From positions 372,001 to 436,000 of the forward strand of contig NZ_JADOEQ010000001.1 of NCBI RefSeq assembly GCF_016745255.1: a DNA stretch of 64,000 nucleotides, read 5' to 3'. Positions 15,973 through 24,846 of the stretch are shown here, one piece after another. Source of the stretch: Enterococcus sp. BWR-S5. GTDB taxonomy: Bacteria > Bacillota > Bacilli > Lactobacillales > Enterococcaceae. The notes beneath the pieces were generated by a model. That model made no database searches. It worked only from the letters and a program-made list of their open reading frames with translations, and was not told the origin of the DNA. The number at the start of each line of letters is the position of its first letter. The stretch's first letter is position 1. The position numbers were made by a program, and so were the translations under genes.

Positions 15973-16470
15973 TTAGATTTTTTCTTTTACCGGAACCCAG
16001 ATTTCCACATCGTCGCCTTGACCGTAGACTTCCAAGTCAGGTGCTGCAGAGATCATTCGACCAGACGCGTAACCTGTATTAAGTAATGTATAGTTCGAGT
16101 TCGGCGCCCATTTTTTGACGATGGCCATTTGTGTTTTTCCTGAGGTCTTTCTTGTGCAGGGGAAGACAGCCCAAGTCATTGCCGGAACCGTGTAGGTATC
16201 CATCTCTTGCGGTGCTTTCTGAGTTGTTGCAGCAGCAATATAATAATCAAATTTTTTCGGGTCCGTGCTATCTACATTATACACACTGGCACCAATCAAA
16301 CCAAAGGGCTTTTTATCAATCAGCGGAACCAGCTGTTCATTTTTACCTTCTTTGATAATTTTTTTCCAGAAGGCCGGGCAATCCCTCATTCCTTTCATCC
16401 ACGCATTGGTTGAGTGGATAGCGTAGCCTGCGAGGGTAAATGCTTCTAATTTTTCAATTCTATAATTCAT
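15973..16470 (-). CDS. GyrI-like small-molecule-binding domain protein
   Basis: A 165-residue stand-alone GyrI-like (SOUL/BacR effector-binding) domain with no DNA-binding part. It has the family pattern FTLAGYAIHS, KKPFGLIGASVYN, DYYIAAAT, TWAVFPC and LEVYGQGDDVEIWVPV. Such domains bind hydrophobic cations or modulate regulators. It starts at ATG 16470 behind AGGAGCG and ends 11 bases before the AraC-GyrI gene, so the two form an operon and are clearly paralogous in the effector domain, suggesting duplication. Confidence 0.85.
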   Translation of the reverse strand: MNYRIEKLEAFTLAGYAIHSTNAWMKGMRDCPAFWKKIIKEGKNEQLVPLIDKKPFGLIGASVYNVDSTDPKKFDYYIAAATTQKAPQEMDTYTVPAMTWAVFPCTRKTSGKTQMAIVKKWAPNSNYTLLNTGYASGRMISAAPDLEVYGQGDDVEIWVPVKEKI

Positions 16471-16569
16471 AATTACTCGCTCCTTTTCTGTTTGTCTTTG
16501 TTGTATACAGTGTAACAAAGGAGAAAAGAGAAAACTTTACATTTTCTGTGAAGCGATGTAATGTTTTGT

Positions 16570-16612
16570 ATAAAAAACGGCAGGCAAGACATTGAATCTG
16601 TCTTGCCTGCCT
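16570..16612 (-). terminator. Terminator of the alpha/beta hydrolase gene
   Basis: A perfect 13-bp stem GGCAGGCAAGACA / TGTCTTGCCTGCC around TTGAATC, followed on the minus strand by a T-run (16572-16577). Confidence 0.88.
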
Positions 16613-16655
16613 CTAGTGCGTAAGCTTGTTTTATTTTGCTAATCGTCTGCCTTGT

Positions 16656-17414
16656 TCAGCTTTTCTTATCAAGAAATTCCTTAACCAGTTTAGCTGTTTC
16701 TTCGGCATTTGTTGCCATTGATGGATGTCCACCTTTAGGGAATAGATGATAGCTGCCATCAGCTATAAGGGAGCACATTTCTTTGTATTCTGCTTCCAAA
16801 TTATCTCTGAGTAACGCATCCTCCAGACTGCCTATCAGTAATGTCGGAACCTGTAATTGTTCAATCGGATGGTGGAAGGGTGGGATATTCTCATTTTGAT
16901 AGCTGAATAAACAGGCTGTGTCTAAGTCCACAATTTGTTCCCAGTCATCTCCCTGACACCATTCGTAGAATTGTCGACTCATGGGGTCTTGTCTGGCGAA
17001 GGTTCGATCTTCCATTAGATTTTTAAAGAAGTTTTTGTTTAATGTTCGCCCGTCAAAGCTGTCTGCAATTACCTTTTCAATTACATCAGGCCGTTCCAGT
17101 GCAGCATTGATTGCTGTCCACGCACCGCCGCTGGTGCCCAGTAAATTCACTTTCTCATAGCCTAGGTGGTCAATCAAGGCAAGTACTTGAAGTGATTGGG
17201 TGTACCACAAATCTTTTGGAAACTGAGCGATTCGCTCAGAGCGTCCATTGCCGAGAAAATCAAGGAGGATGACATGAAAGTGTTCTGTGTAGAGGGGCAG
17301 CAGTAAATCGAACATTTTAGCCGATGCTGTGTTTCCGTGTAGGAGAATCAGCGGCGGACCGTTTCCGATTTCCTCGAAATAAATTTGTTTTGATTGATAC
17401 GTAAAGTACGTCAT
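16656..17414 (-). CDS. Alpha/beta hydrolase
   Basis: A 252-residue cytosolic hydrolase. An oxyanion-side LLHGNTAS motif (about 23-30) is followed by LDFLGNGRSE, the nucleophile elbow GTSGGAW (Ser about 95), a late acidic residue in GSLEDA and the catalytic His in KGGHPSM. It has no signal peptide and the typical length of carboxylesterase/proline-iminopeptidase-like proteins. TAGGAGG precedes the ATG. The substrate cannot be assigned. It is monocistronic, with a terminator downstream. Confidence 0.88.
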   Translation of the reverse strand: MTYFTYQSKQIYFEEIGNGPPLILLHGNTASAKMFDLLLPLYTEHFHVILLDFLGNGRSERIAQFPKDLWYTQSLQVLALIDHLGYEKVNLLGTSGGAWTAINAALERPDVIEKVIADSFDGRTLNKNFFKNLMEDRTFARQDPMSRQFYEWCQGDDWEQIVDLDTACLFSYQNENIPPFHHPIEQLQVPTLLIGSLEDALLRDNLEAEYKEMCSLIADGSYHLFPKGGHPSMATNAEETAKLVKEFLDKKS

Positions 17415-17621
17415 GGTTTTGCCTCCTAATTTTTATTAGTTATCAGGTATTAGTAAGGCACAAATGGTTATTGCCTCACTGTTAGGCGTTTATCCAAATT
17501 CCCATGATGAATCCCTCCTCCTGTAGCGTCATCCTTATTATAACGTGAGTCTGGATAGAAGGGTACAATACATGCGTATCTTTTTAAAAGCAGAAGTTTC
17601 TCTATCTTGATTTCAATAAAG

Positions 17622-17664
17622 AAAAAACACCGAAAAGTCTCAGAAGAGAAGCTTTCCGGCGTTT
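17622..17664 (-). terminator. Terminator of the M29 aminopeptidase gene
   Basis: CGCCGGAAAGCTTC pairs with GAGACTTTTCGGTG (minus-strand sense, several G-T wobbles and one mismatch), followed by TTTTTTC. Confidence 0.7.
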
Positions 17665-17677
17665 CTAAATTTTTGAA

Positions 17678-18916
17678 TTATGCCCAGTCGCCGTTGCGGA
17701 AGACTGGTACTGTCGTGCCGTCTTTTTTGATACCATCAATATTCATTTGAGCAGAGCCTACCATGAAGTCTACGTGTGTTTGACTGCGGTTTAGTCCGGC
17801 AGCAACCAGCTCTTCTTCACTCATGGAGGTTCCATTCTGAATATTGAACGCGTAGGCAGAGCCAAGCGCCAAATGATTTGATGCATTTTCATCAAATAAT
17901 GTGTTGTAGAATACTAAGCCTGATTGTGAAATAGGAGAGGGGTCAGGAACTAAGGCAACCTCGCCTAAGCGTTTTGCTCCATCATCTGTGGCTAGTAACC
18001 GTTCAAGAACTTCCTGCCCTTTTTCAGCAGAGAAGTCTATTACCTGACCGTCTTTAAACGTAAATTTCATACCGGAAATGGTTGTTCCTGCATAGCTTAA
18101 TGGTCTTGTGCTGGAGATGTAACCATCAACACGACGAGAATCAGGTGCAGTAAATACTTCCTCAGTCGGCATGTTTGCCATGAAAAGATCCCCATGGGCG
18201 TTGTGACTCCCCGGACCTTCCCAGATATGATTTTCCGGTAATCCTATTGTTAGGTCTGTTCCCGGAGCAGTGTAGTGTAATGCTGTAAACTGTTCCTTAT
18301 TCAGCTCACCAGCTTTGGATGTTAGAAGCTTGTCATGTTTTTCCCAAGCTGCAACAGGGTCTTCCTCGTAAACTCTGGTTGTTTTGAATATTTGATCCCA
18401 TAGCGCATCCACTTGCTCTTCTTTTGAAGCCAGGTCAGGAAAGACCATAGCAGCCCAGTCAGCGCCGGAAGCAGCTGCAACAACCCAGCTGATTTTATTT
18501 GCCTGAGTCATTTTTCTCAGCTCTAGCATAGATTTTCCTGAAACAGCTTGATATAGCGCTACTCGTTCAGGATTGACACCGGCAAGAGCATTAGGGTTGG
18601 AAGAAACGATATTGATTCTGCTCACTTCTCGTTCAATCCAATCATTGATTTGGTCTACTTTATATGAGGGGATAGCTTCCAGATATTTTTGCTCCGCGTG
18701 AGTAAGGAATTGTTTTTGAAGGGCATCATCAGTCCATTGAACAATTACTTCACCAGCACCTAACTTATAAGCTTCCTCGGTGATTGCCCGAGCTAACGGC
18801 GCCTGATCGACAGCGATTTGAAGAACGATTGTCTGTCCCTTTTGAACATTCACACCGGTTTCTGTAATCAGACGAGCATATTTTTGTAATAAATTATCAA
18901 AGTTTGGTAAAGTCAT
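17678..18916 (-). CDS. pepS: M29-family aminopeptidase (PepS/AmpS type)
   Basis: A 412-residue cytosolic metallo-aminopeptidase that trims N-terminal residues from peptides. The whole protein follows the M29 pattern: KYARLITETGVNVQKGQ near the N-terminus, then metal-site segments TDLTIGLPENHIWEG, FMANMPTEEVFTAPD, and the C-terminal LGSAYAFNIQNG and HVDFMVGS. The length matches the family (about 410). AAGGAGG precedes ATG 18916. In lactic acid bacteria PepS contributes to peptide-derived amino-acid supply. It is monocistronic with its own terminator. Confidence 0.9.
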   Translation of the reverse strand: MTLPNFDNLLQKYARLITETGVNVQKGQTIVLQIAVDQAPLARAITEEAYKLGAGEVIVQWTDDALQKQFLTHAEQKYLEAIPSYKVDQINDWIEREVSRINIVSSNPNALAGVNPERVALYQAVSGKSMLELRKMTQANKISWVVAAASGADWAAMVFPDLASKEEQVDALWDQIFKTTRVYEEDPVAAWEKHDKLLTSKAGELNKEQFTALHYTAPGTDLTIGLPENHIWEGPGSHNAHGDLFMANMPTEEVFTAPDSRRVDGYISSTRPLSYAGTTISGMKFTFKDGQVIDFSAEKGQEVLERLLATDDGAKRLGEVALVPDPSPISQSGLVFYNTLFDENASNHLALGSAYAFNIQNGTSMSEEELVAAGLNRSQTHVDFMVGSAQMNIDGIKKDGTTVPVFRNGDWA

Positions 18917-19190
18917 AAAGCATCCTCCTTGTTGAATATAGGTTGAAAAATTTTCGTATTCAAGAAGTAGAAACAGTCGTTAATACTTTCTCATTGAAAG
19001 AGGAAGTTTGCCACTTGATTTTTGTTGCTCGTTTCCTTTTTCTGTTTGAAAATACTGGTCGTTTCTATCTCTAATCTAAAATATCATAACATGTATAAAA
19101 AACAAACTCAATTGAATTGAAAGAGGAATCATTGTAGGCTCTAAATGAGAAAGAAGGAATATAAAATAATGAGAAAACAATAGTAGTATT

Positions 19191-19218
19191 TTGCAGAAAT
19201 CTGTAATCGTGTTACAAT
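19191..19218 (+). promoter_or_regulatory. Promoter of the TetR gene, in a 360-base divergent gap
   Basis: TTGCAG (19191-19196), 16 bases, TACAAT (19213-19218), followed by TAACGTTA, a small palindrome suitable for self-repression. The rest of 18917-19276 is AT-rich and carries no gene that I can support. Confidence 0.6.
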
Positions 19219-19276
19219 AACGTTAGGTGTAGAATCAGGAAGCTTTGTTAGAGAATAGGTAGAGAGGATTGAGAAT

Positions 19277-19846
19277 ATGGCAAGAAAAAAGACGATCACA
19301 AAAGACCAAATACTGAATGCTGCCTATGAAGTAGTAGCGACTGAAGGTTTTTCTAAGTTTACTGCCAGAAATATTGCAGCAAAAATGAAATGTTCAACTC
19401 AACCAATTTATTTAGAATTTGAAAATATGGACGATTTAAAAGAAGCGTTATTTGATAAGATTCATCATTATCTTTCTACAGAAGTGTTTCCTGTGGAGCA
19501 CACTGGAAACTTGATTGTTGACTTAGCTTTAAACTATGTTCATTTCGCAAAAAATGAAAGTAAGCTGTATCGTGCACTCTATTTGGAGGAGTATGGCGGC
19601 GGGCAACGCATGCAGGAGTTTTCGTATAATTATTTTTCAAGTGCAGTAAAGCAAGATCCTGAATATAGTGCACTTAACGAGGTTCAGATCAATTCTTTAC
19701 ATATGGGGACATGGATTGTGGCGACTGGAATCGGCTCGTTAATGACATCAGGGATTATTACTCCAACAGATGAACAAATAGAAGATATCTTGAAGGAAAG
19801 TATCCGAACAATCATGGAGCGGGAAAAACCGATTGATATCAGATAA
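19277..19846 (+). CDS. TetR-family transcriptional regulator
   Basis: A 189-residue repressor. The N-terminal helix-turn-helix (TKDQILNAAYEVVATEGF, then FTARNIAAKMKCSTQPIYLEF) is characteristic of TetR proteins in lactic acid bacteria. The remaining helical domain should bind an unknown ligand. No adjacent exporter or enzyme is on the same strand: the upstream gene is the divergent aminopeptidase and the downstream gene is convergent flavodoxin. The target is therefore unclear. The SD is GAGAGGA. Confidence 0.88.
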   Translation: MARKKTITKDQILNAAYEVVATEGFSKFTARNIAAKMKCSTQPIYLEFENMDDLKEALFDKIHHYLSTEVFPVEHTGNLIVDLALNYVHFAKNESKLYRALYLEEYGGGQRMQEFSYNYFSSAVKQDPEYSALNEVQINSLHMGTWIVATGIGSLMTSGIITPTDEQIEDILKESIRTIMEREKPIDIR

Positions 19847-19867
19847 AATAGATTAGTCAAATGTACT

Positions 19868-19898
19868 GAGTGGGATTCATTAGGGTCTCGCTCTTTTT
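19868..19898 (+). terminator. Terminator of the TetR gene
   Basis: GAGTGGGA pairs with TCTCGCTC (two G-T wobbles), followed by TTTTT. Confidence 0.65.
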
Positions 19899-19931
19899 AT
19901 GTCCAACTATAAAGAAGAGATAACAAAAAAG

Positions 19932-19974
19932 AAGACAGCTCCACTGACAATTGTCAGTGGAGCTGTCTTTTAGT
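19932..19974. terminator. Long bidirectional terminator palindrome
   Basis: AAGACAGCTCCACTGACAA and TTGTCAGTGGAGCTGTCTT form an exact 19-bp palindrome with no spacer, with T-runs on both sides. It separates the convergent TetR (+) and flavodoxin (-) genes. Confidence 0.85.
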
Positions 19975-20011
19975 TTGATAGAATAAAAGAACAAGTATAG
20001 CTTAATAAAAA

Positions 20012-20455
20012 TTAAGAAGCTGCTTCAACTAGTTTTTTAGCAAAAGCTTCTAGATTTTGGATATCTTCTTCTTCGGCAGCTAAGTCGACTTTTACACTGT
20101 CAGCTCCTTTTACCGCACCGATTTTGGCAAAGACAGCATCAAAATCATCAATTGATTTACAGAATTCTTCATAGAATGTATCACCTGAACCGCAGACACC
20201 GTAAATTTTTCCCTTTAGGTCTACTTCCTGTAAATCTTCATAAAAGTCAACGATTTCATCAGGCAGCTCGCCGTCTCCATAAGTATATGTCGCAACAACA
20301 CAGATATCTGCCGCAGTAAAATCTTCTGCGTCCACTTGAGTGCACTCATCGATTTCTACATCAATATTTAAATTTTCAAATGCTTCTGCTACGATATCAG
20401 CAATTTCTTCTGTATTTCCAGTCATACTTGCATAAACGATTTTAGCTAAGGTCAT
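20012..20455 (-). CDS. Short-chain flavodoxin
   Basis: A 147-residue FMN-binding electron carrier. The FMN phosphate loop SMTGNTEE (about 10-17), the TYTYGDGELPDE loop and GSGDTFYEEFC are diagnostic. The protein is very acidic, as expected for docking to redox partners. AAGGAGGAG precedes the ATG. By family it accepts low-potential electrons; the pyruvate:flavodoxin oxidoreductase encoded at 55945-59625 is its obvious donor. The two genes are not linked in an operon. Confidence 0.93.
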   Translation of the reverse strand: MTLAKIVYASMTGNTEEIADIVAEAFENLNIDVEIDECTQVDAEDFTAADICVVATYTYGDGELPDEIVDFYEDLQEVDLKGKIYGVCGSGDTFYEEFCKSIDDFDAVFAKIGAVKGADSVKVDLAAEEEDIQNLEAFAKKLVEAAS

Positions 20456-20663
20456 TTTGCTCCTCCTTAAAATTAGTACAGTGTTGATTATAACAGAAAG
20501 GCATTCAAGATGTAAATTGGAAAAACTGTTTGTAGAGGTTTAGTTATGAATCAATAGTGGGAGAAACGCTTAGTTACCAACTATTTTCAGATGAAAATTC
20601 AGTAAAAATTTATTTACATAAAGTATGCTTTTGTAAGGTATGTTTTTGCTAATTAGGTACAGA

Positions 20664-20704
20664 TAAAAAACACAGGAAATCATTATAAGATTTCCTGTGT
20701 TTTG
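20664..20704 (-). terminator. Terminator of the phosphoglycerol transferase gene
   Basis: AAAACACAGGAAATC / GATTTCCTGTGTTTT, a perfect 15-bp stem with T-runs on both strands. Confidence 0.88.
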
Positions 20705-20708
20705 TTGA

Positions 20709-22733
20709 TTAGTTAATTGCGCCATCTGTAACAGTGGTTTCGTTTGTCTCGACAACTGACTCAGAGCTGGCTTCTTCCGCTTTATTTGCTTCGGCGGAAA
20801 CTTCTTCCGTCGCTTCGGAGCTCTCAGCACTGCTGGTCGAGGAATTTTCCGCCTCTTTTTTAGACTTATAATCATTTGGATCGAAATTCAAAATGTGGTC
20901 ATTATAGAAATCTGATTGTTGTGAAAGCTGATCACGAACGCTTTGTAATGTATTCGTTTCAACAACAGTCTCTCTATCTGAAAACAGATTCGTTCCGATT
21001 CCAAGACGTTCTCCAAGTATATTGGCACCAAGGCTGGCCAATGTTGTTGGAAATAGGTCAAAGCTGGCGAATTCTCGATTGGTGCGTCTGCTTTCCTCAG
21101 CCTCAATCGGAGAATTGACATAAAGATTAAAGATGGTACGTGCATACCCATTCAGGTATTCTTCAGTAAATTTCTGATCCATCGTTAAATGGTCTCCGGT
21201 GATAACAATCGTCGTATTTTCATAGAACGGCTGCTCTTTACACCAATTAACAAAATCAGCAACTTGTTTACTAGTATAAGAAATAACATTTGCATACTGA
21301 CTGTCATATGGTGTTGGCTTGTTCTCAACAAAGCCGTCTGGAAAATGAGTATCTGCTGTCAGCATTGTCAGGTTGAACGGTGCTCCCTGTTCAGAGAGCT
21401 TGGTTGCTTCATCTTTAGCAAAGGTAAATAGTTTTTCATCCTCGAAGCCCCACCATTTTGCATAGCCAACTGGTAAGAGGCCAAGCTCAATTGATTTTGG
21501 ATAATCAAGAATATTGTAATTACCATGCTGTTCAAGATAAGTTCTGCGACCGCCAAAGCTTGCATCCGATCCCATGACAAATGTTTGATTGTATCCTTGT
21601 TCATTAAGGATATCACCTAATGAGGTGATTCCCGGAAGAAATGATTCACCGTCACTGTAGGAATCTTGATCCCCAAAATTATTTTTATCAGAAGTAGGTG
21701 CCTTAAGAGGGACCCCTGATGTTTGAGAAACGATACCGGCAGCCGTGTAGTCAGTTCCCGGTACTTGATATGCACCACCGACTTGATCGGTGTTAGAGAA
21801 GTTGATGCCGCCTTCATCAATCAGCTCAGTCAACTCTTCCAGCAAATCATGCTCCTGTGTTCCACCACGCTCAGTACTTGTATAGCTGCCCTCCAATGAT
21901 TCCACAAAGATATAAATCAGATTTCGCTTTTGTTCAGGAAAGGTTATTGAAACATCCTTTGCATCGACATATTCTTTTTCGAAAAGCGCTGATTTCTCAA
22001 AATACAGCTTAATTTGTGCAAAACCGACATTATTGATACTCAATAAGACTGAGCCGGCAAATAAAGTAAAGACTGCAGCAGGTACAAGAAATTTTTTGAC
22101 CCATTTTCGTTCTTTCCCAACTTCTCTCTTTCCAGTTGTACGACCAAAGCGTAAGGTATAAGAAGAAAAGAAGTGAACAAGACGAACGAATAAGTAAGTA
22201 GAGACGCCGGAAATAATCAGCGGCTTATCAATAAATGTGAATACTTGATCGGTATTCGTACCGGAAAGTGTCTGCATGGTATAAAGCAGCTGATCGATAC
22301 TGACCGGACCAAACACATTAATCAGCCAAGCACTACTTGTATAAAGCAGTAACGACAGAAAGATAATTGCAGCATAAAAGCCAATGAGAAATTTTGCTGC
22401 TTTTGTCTTTTTCATGTATTTTTTCTTTTCCAATGTTATAGGAAGTGTTGATTTATCAGATTGAACATAGGCGATAACCAACAAGAAAACAACCGTCAGG
22501 AATAAGCTTACAAAAAGGTAAAGGGATCGACTTAATGAAGCAAGGAGAGCTGTTGTTTTACCAAAAATGACTGTATAACAGAACAGTGAAACACTCCAAA
22601 CGATGAACGTGTTGTCCAAAGTATGTAAAATCCAAGTTGATACCTTACTTTCTTCAAATAGTAATTTTCTAAACAATAGAATAGTAGTGAATATCAGCAA
22701 AAATGCGAATATTATAGTAAATATGGTGCTCAA
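20709..22733 (-). CDS. LTA-synthase/MdoB-like phosphoglycerol transferase
   Basis: A 674-residue membrane enzyme with about five transmembrane helices in the first 260 residues, then an extracellular sulfatase-fold domain. Metal-site segments are FVESLEGS, GTDYTAAG (candidate nucleophile Thr), GSDASFGG, TADTHFPDG and ITGDHLTMD. The family transfers glycerol phosphate from phosphatidylglycerol to teichoic acids or glycans. The pattern is closer to MdoB/OpgB than to housekeeping LtaS. A 60-residue Ser/Glu/Ala-rich tail is unusual. It starts with TTG 22733, 7 bases after GGAGGAG. It lies near the Epa locus, so it may decorate a wall polymer. Confidence 0.88.
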   Translation of the reverse strand: MSTIFTIIFAFLLIFTTILLFRKLLFEESKVSTWILHTLDNTFIVWSVSLFCYTVIFGKTTALLASLSRSLYLFVSLFLTVVFLLVIAYVQSDKSTLPITLEKKKYMKKTKAAKFLIGFYAAIIFLSLLLYTSSAWLINVFGPVSIDQLLYTMQTLSGTNTDQVFTFIDKPLIISGVSTYLFVRLVHFFSSYTLRFGRTTGKREVGKERKWVKKFLVPAAVFTLFAGSVLLSINNVGFAQIKLYFEKSALFEKEYVDAKDVSITFPEQKRNLIYIFVESLEGSYTSTERGGTQEHDLLEELTELIDEGGINFSNTDQVGGAYQVPGTDYTAAGIVSQTSGVPLKAPTSDKNNFGDQDSYSDGESFLPGITSLGDILNEQGYNQTFVMGSDASFGGRRTYLEQHGNYNILDYPKSIELGLLPVGYAKWWGFEDEKLFTFAKDEATKLSEQGAPFNLTMLTADTHFPDGFVENKPTPYDSQYANVISYTSKQVADFVNWCKEQPFYENTTIVITGDHLTMDQKFTEEYLNGYARTIFNLYVNSPIEAEESRRTNREFASFDLFPTTLASLGANILGERLGIGTNLFSDRETVVETNTLQSVRDQLSQQSDFYNDHILNFDPNDYKSKKEAENSSTSSAESSEATEEVSAEANKAEEASSESVVETNETTVTDGAIN

Positions 22734-22858
22734 CGCTAAACTCCTCCAATCCCTAAAATAGTACCATAAATTGATTAAAAAATCTTTTATTAATTTTTAC
22801 AAAAGCGTTACAAATTAATTGTTTCAAATTCATCATAAAGTTCACGTATTTCCCAATT

Positions 22859-22885
22859 TTGTGCTAAACTTACACATGGTATAGA
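22859..22885 (+). promoter_or_regulatory. Promoter of map
   Basis: TTGTGC (22859-22864) and an extended -10 TGG-TATAGA (22877-22885). It lies in the divergent gap between the phosphoglycerol transferase and map. Confidence 0.5.
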
Positions 22886-22917
22886 TTATTTTTAAAAGTA
22901 GGAGACGAGAATTAACT

Positions 22918-23682
22918 ATGATTACACTAAAATCAGCTAGAGAAATTGATAGAATGGACGAATCCGGAGAACTATTGGCAGATGTTCATCGTCATTTGAG
23001 AGATTTTATCAAACCCGGAATTACCAGTTGGGATATTGAAGTATTTGTGAAAGACTTTATTGAAAAAAATGGCGGTATTGCTGCGCAAATCGGTTATGAA
23101 GGCTATAAGTATGCAACTTGCTGCAGTATCAATGATGAAATTTGTCATGGATTTCCAAGAAAAAAAGTTTTAAAAAGCGGTGACTTAATCAAGGTGGACA
23201 TGTGTATTGATTTGAAAGGTGCAATGTCGGATTCTTGTTGGTCTTATGTTGTTGGAGAATCTACACCTGAATTGGATCACTTGATGGAAGTAACGAAAAA
23301 GGCACTTTACATAGGGATTGAACAGGCTCAGGTTGGTAATCGAATCGGAGACATTGGTCATGCGATTCAAACTTACGTAGAAGGAGAAGGTCTGGCAGTT
23401 GTCCGCGATTTTGTAGGTCACGGAATTGGACCGACGATTCATGAAAGTCCTTCTGTTCCTCACTATGGTGAAGCCGGTAAAGGACTTCGCTTAAAGGAAG
23501 GGATGGTTATCACCATCGAACCAATGGTAAATACAGGGACATGGAGAATGAAAATGGACCCAAATGGTTGGACTGCATATACTCAGGATGGCGGTTTAAG
23601 CTGTCAGTTTGAACATACTTTAGCTATTACTAAAGAAGGTCCGCGAATCCTTACTTCTCAAGGCGAAGAGTTGACTTATTAA
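22918..23682 (+). CDS. map: Methionine aminopeptidase (type I)
   Basis: A 254-residue cytosolic enzyme that removes the initiator methionine. Metal ligands appear in order: the two Asp of VDMCIDLKGAMSDSC, His of GHGIGPTIHE, Glu of ITIEPM and Glu of CQFEHTLAIT. The length is that of bacterial type Ia enzymes without the SH3-linker extension. A terminator follows, so it is monocistronic. In Enterococcus this gene sits just ahead of the Epa locus, as here. Confidence 0.94.
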   Translation: MITLKSAREIDRMDESGELLADVHRHLRDFIKPGITSWDIEVFVKDFIEKNGGIAAQIGYEGYKYATCCSINDEICHGFPRKKVLKSGDLIKVDMCIDLKGAMSDSCWSYVVGESTPELDHLMEVTKKALYIGIEQAQVGNRIGDIGHAIQTYVEGEGLAVVRDFVGHGIGPTIHESPSVPHYGEAGKGLRLKEGMVITIEPMVNTGTWRMKMDPNGWTAYTQDGGLSCQFEHTLAITKEGPRILTSQGEELTY

Positions 23683-23710
23683 GAGTTGGAAAATGTTACA
23701 TCCGTTTGCG

Positions 23711-23760
23711 TGGGTCTGGTCTATCATTGGATGATGATGGCTCCGGACCCTGATTTTTTC
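23711..23760 (+). terminator. Terminator of map
   Basis: GGGTCTGG (23712-23719) pairs with CCGGACCC (23743-23750), with one wobble, then TGATTTTTT. Confidence 0.7.
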
Positions 23761-23804
23761 GATAGTGACCATTACTGAATCGACAAGAGAGTGGGGAGAT
23801 AAAA

Positions 23805-24713
23805 ATGTTGGATAAATTGAAGAACAACCAGAAGCTTCATCGGTTTATTCAGACAACGCAGGATCGGATGATTGATTCTGAGATAGGGAATACCTCCGTG
23901 GTCGTCGCATATTATTTATTACTGTCATTATTTCCGTTATTGATTGCTGTAGGGAATGTTTTGCCTTATCTACGTATCGATCCTAATAGTGTCTTGCCTT
24001 ATTTGGCGGAGATTATTCCTGAGACGATTTTTAACGATTTGAAGCCGGCGATTAAATCATTATTGACACAAAGCTCAGGCGGTTTGCTTTCTATATCCGC
24101 AGTTGCCACACTATGGAGCTCCAGTCAGAGTATCAATGCCCTACAAACAGCGATGAACAAAGCGTTTGGTGTAGAGCAGAGAAAAAATTTCATTGTTGTA
24201 CGTCTGGTGTCCTTGTTTGTAATTGTCCTTTTTTTAATTGCGCTGGTTGGTGTTGTATTAATCTTAGGGGTCGGACAAAATATTATGGACCTTGTAGAAA
24301 CGATGGTTCATATCCCAACTGATTTTGTGAATACATTTGAAACATTGAAATGGCCAGTCACTGCGTTAGGACTGTTTCTTGCATTGAGCTTGATTTATTT
24401 TGTTGTTCCTAATGTGAAGCTGAAAAGCCGCTCGGTTTTTCCGGGAGCTATTTTTGCGACGGTTGGCTGGTTGCTGCTGTCTCAAGCGTTTGGTATCTAC
24501 GTCACTTACTTTAGTTCAAGAGTGTCAGGGTATCAAATCATTGGAAGCTTTATTGTTTTGATGCTTTGGTTGAACTTCGCTTCAACGATCATTGTGCTTG
24601 GCGGCATTATTAACGCAGTGGTGGAGGACTATCTCTCTCATGGTCAAATCGAAGACCGTCATGGAATGTTTCGGCAGACGTTTCGAAAATTAAAAAACAA
24701 GATAAAGAAATAA
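23805..24713 (+). CDS. YihY/UPF0761-family membrane protein
   Basis: A 302-residue inner-membrane protein with about six transmembrane helices, formerly misnamed ribonuclease BN. Recognisable segments are SVVVAYYLLLSLFPLLIAVG, LWSSSQSINALQTAMNKAFG and YVTYFSSRVSGYQIIGSFIV. It ends in a basic cytoplasmic tail. The family may be lipid transporters; function is not settled. GGGGAGA precedes the ATG. It lies between map and epaA. Confidence 0.9.
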   Translation: MLDKLKNNQKLHRFIQTTQDRMIDSEIGNTSVVVAYYLLLSLFPLLIAVGNVLPYLRIDPNSVLPYLAEIIPETIFNDLKPAIKSLLTQSSGGLLSISAVATLWSSSQSINALQTAMNKAFGVEQRKNFIVVRLVSLFVIVLFLIALVGVVLILGVGQNIMDLVETMVHIPTDFVNTFETLKWPVTALGLFLALSLIYFVVPNVKLKSRSVFPGAIFATVGWLLLSQAFGIYVTYFSSRVSGYQIIGSFIVLMLWLNFASTIIVLGGIINAVVEDYLSHGQIEDRHGMFRQTFRKLKNKIKK

Positions 24714-24786
24714 TTTTTTTTATGGTAAAAGGATAGTGGGGCAAGGAGCTTCGCCATCAATTGACTTCACTGCTTTCTGATGAAAC

Positions 24787-24814
24787 TTGTAAAACGGCAA
24801 CGATTCTGTATAAT
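24787..24814 (+). promoter_or_regulatory. Promoter of epaA
   Basis: TTGTAA, 16 bases, TATAAT (24809-24814). Transcription would begin near 24820, on top of an in-frame ATG, which argues that the true start codon is the next one at 24847. Confidence 0.6.
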
Positions 24815-24846
24815 ATACGATGAACCTTAAGAAAGTAGGACTTTTT

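Noticed and set aside
24820-24846. ATG 24820 as the start of epaA
   Set aside because: It coincides with the predicted transcription start behind TATAAT 24809-24814 and has no SD; ATG 24847 has one.
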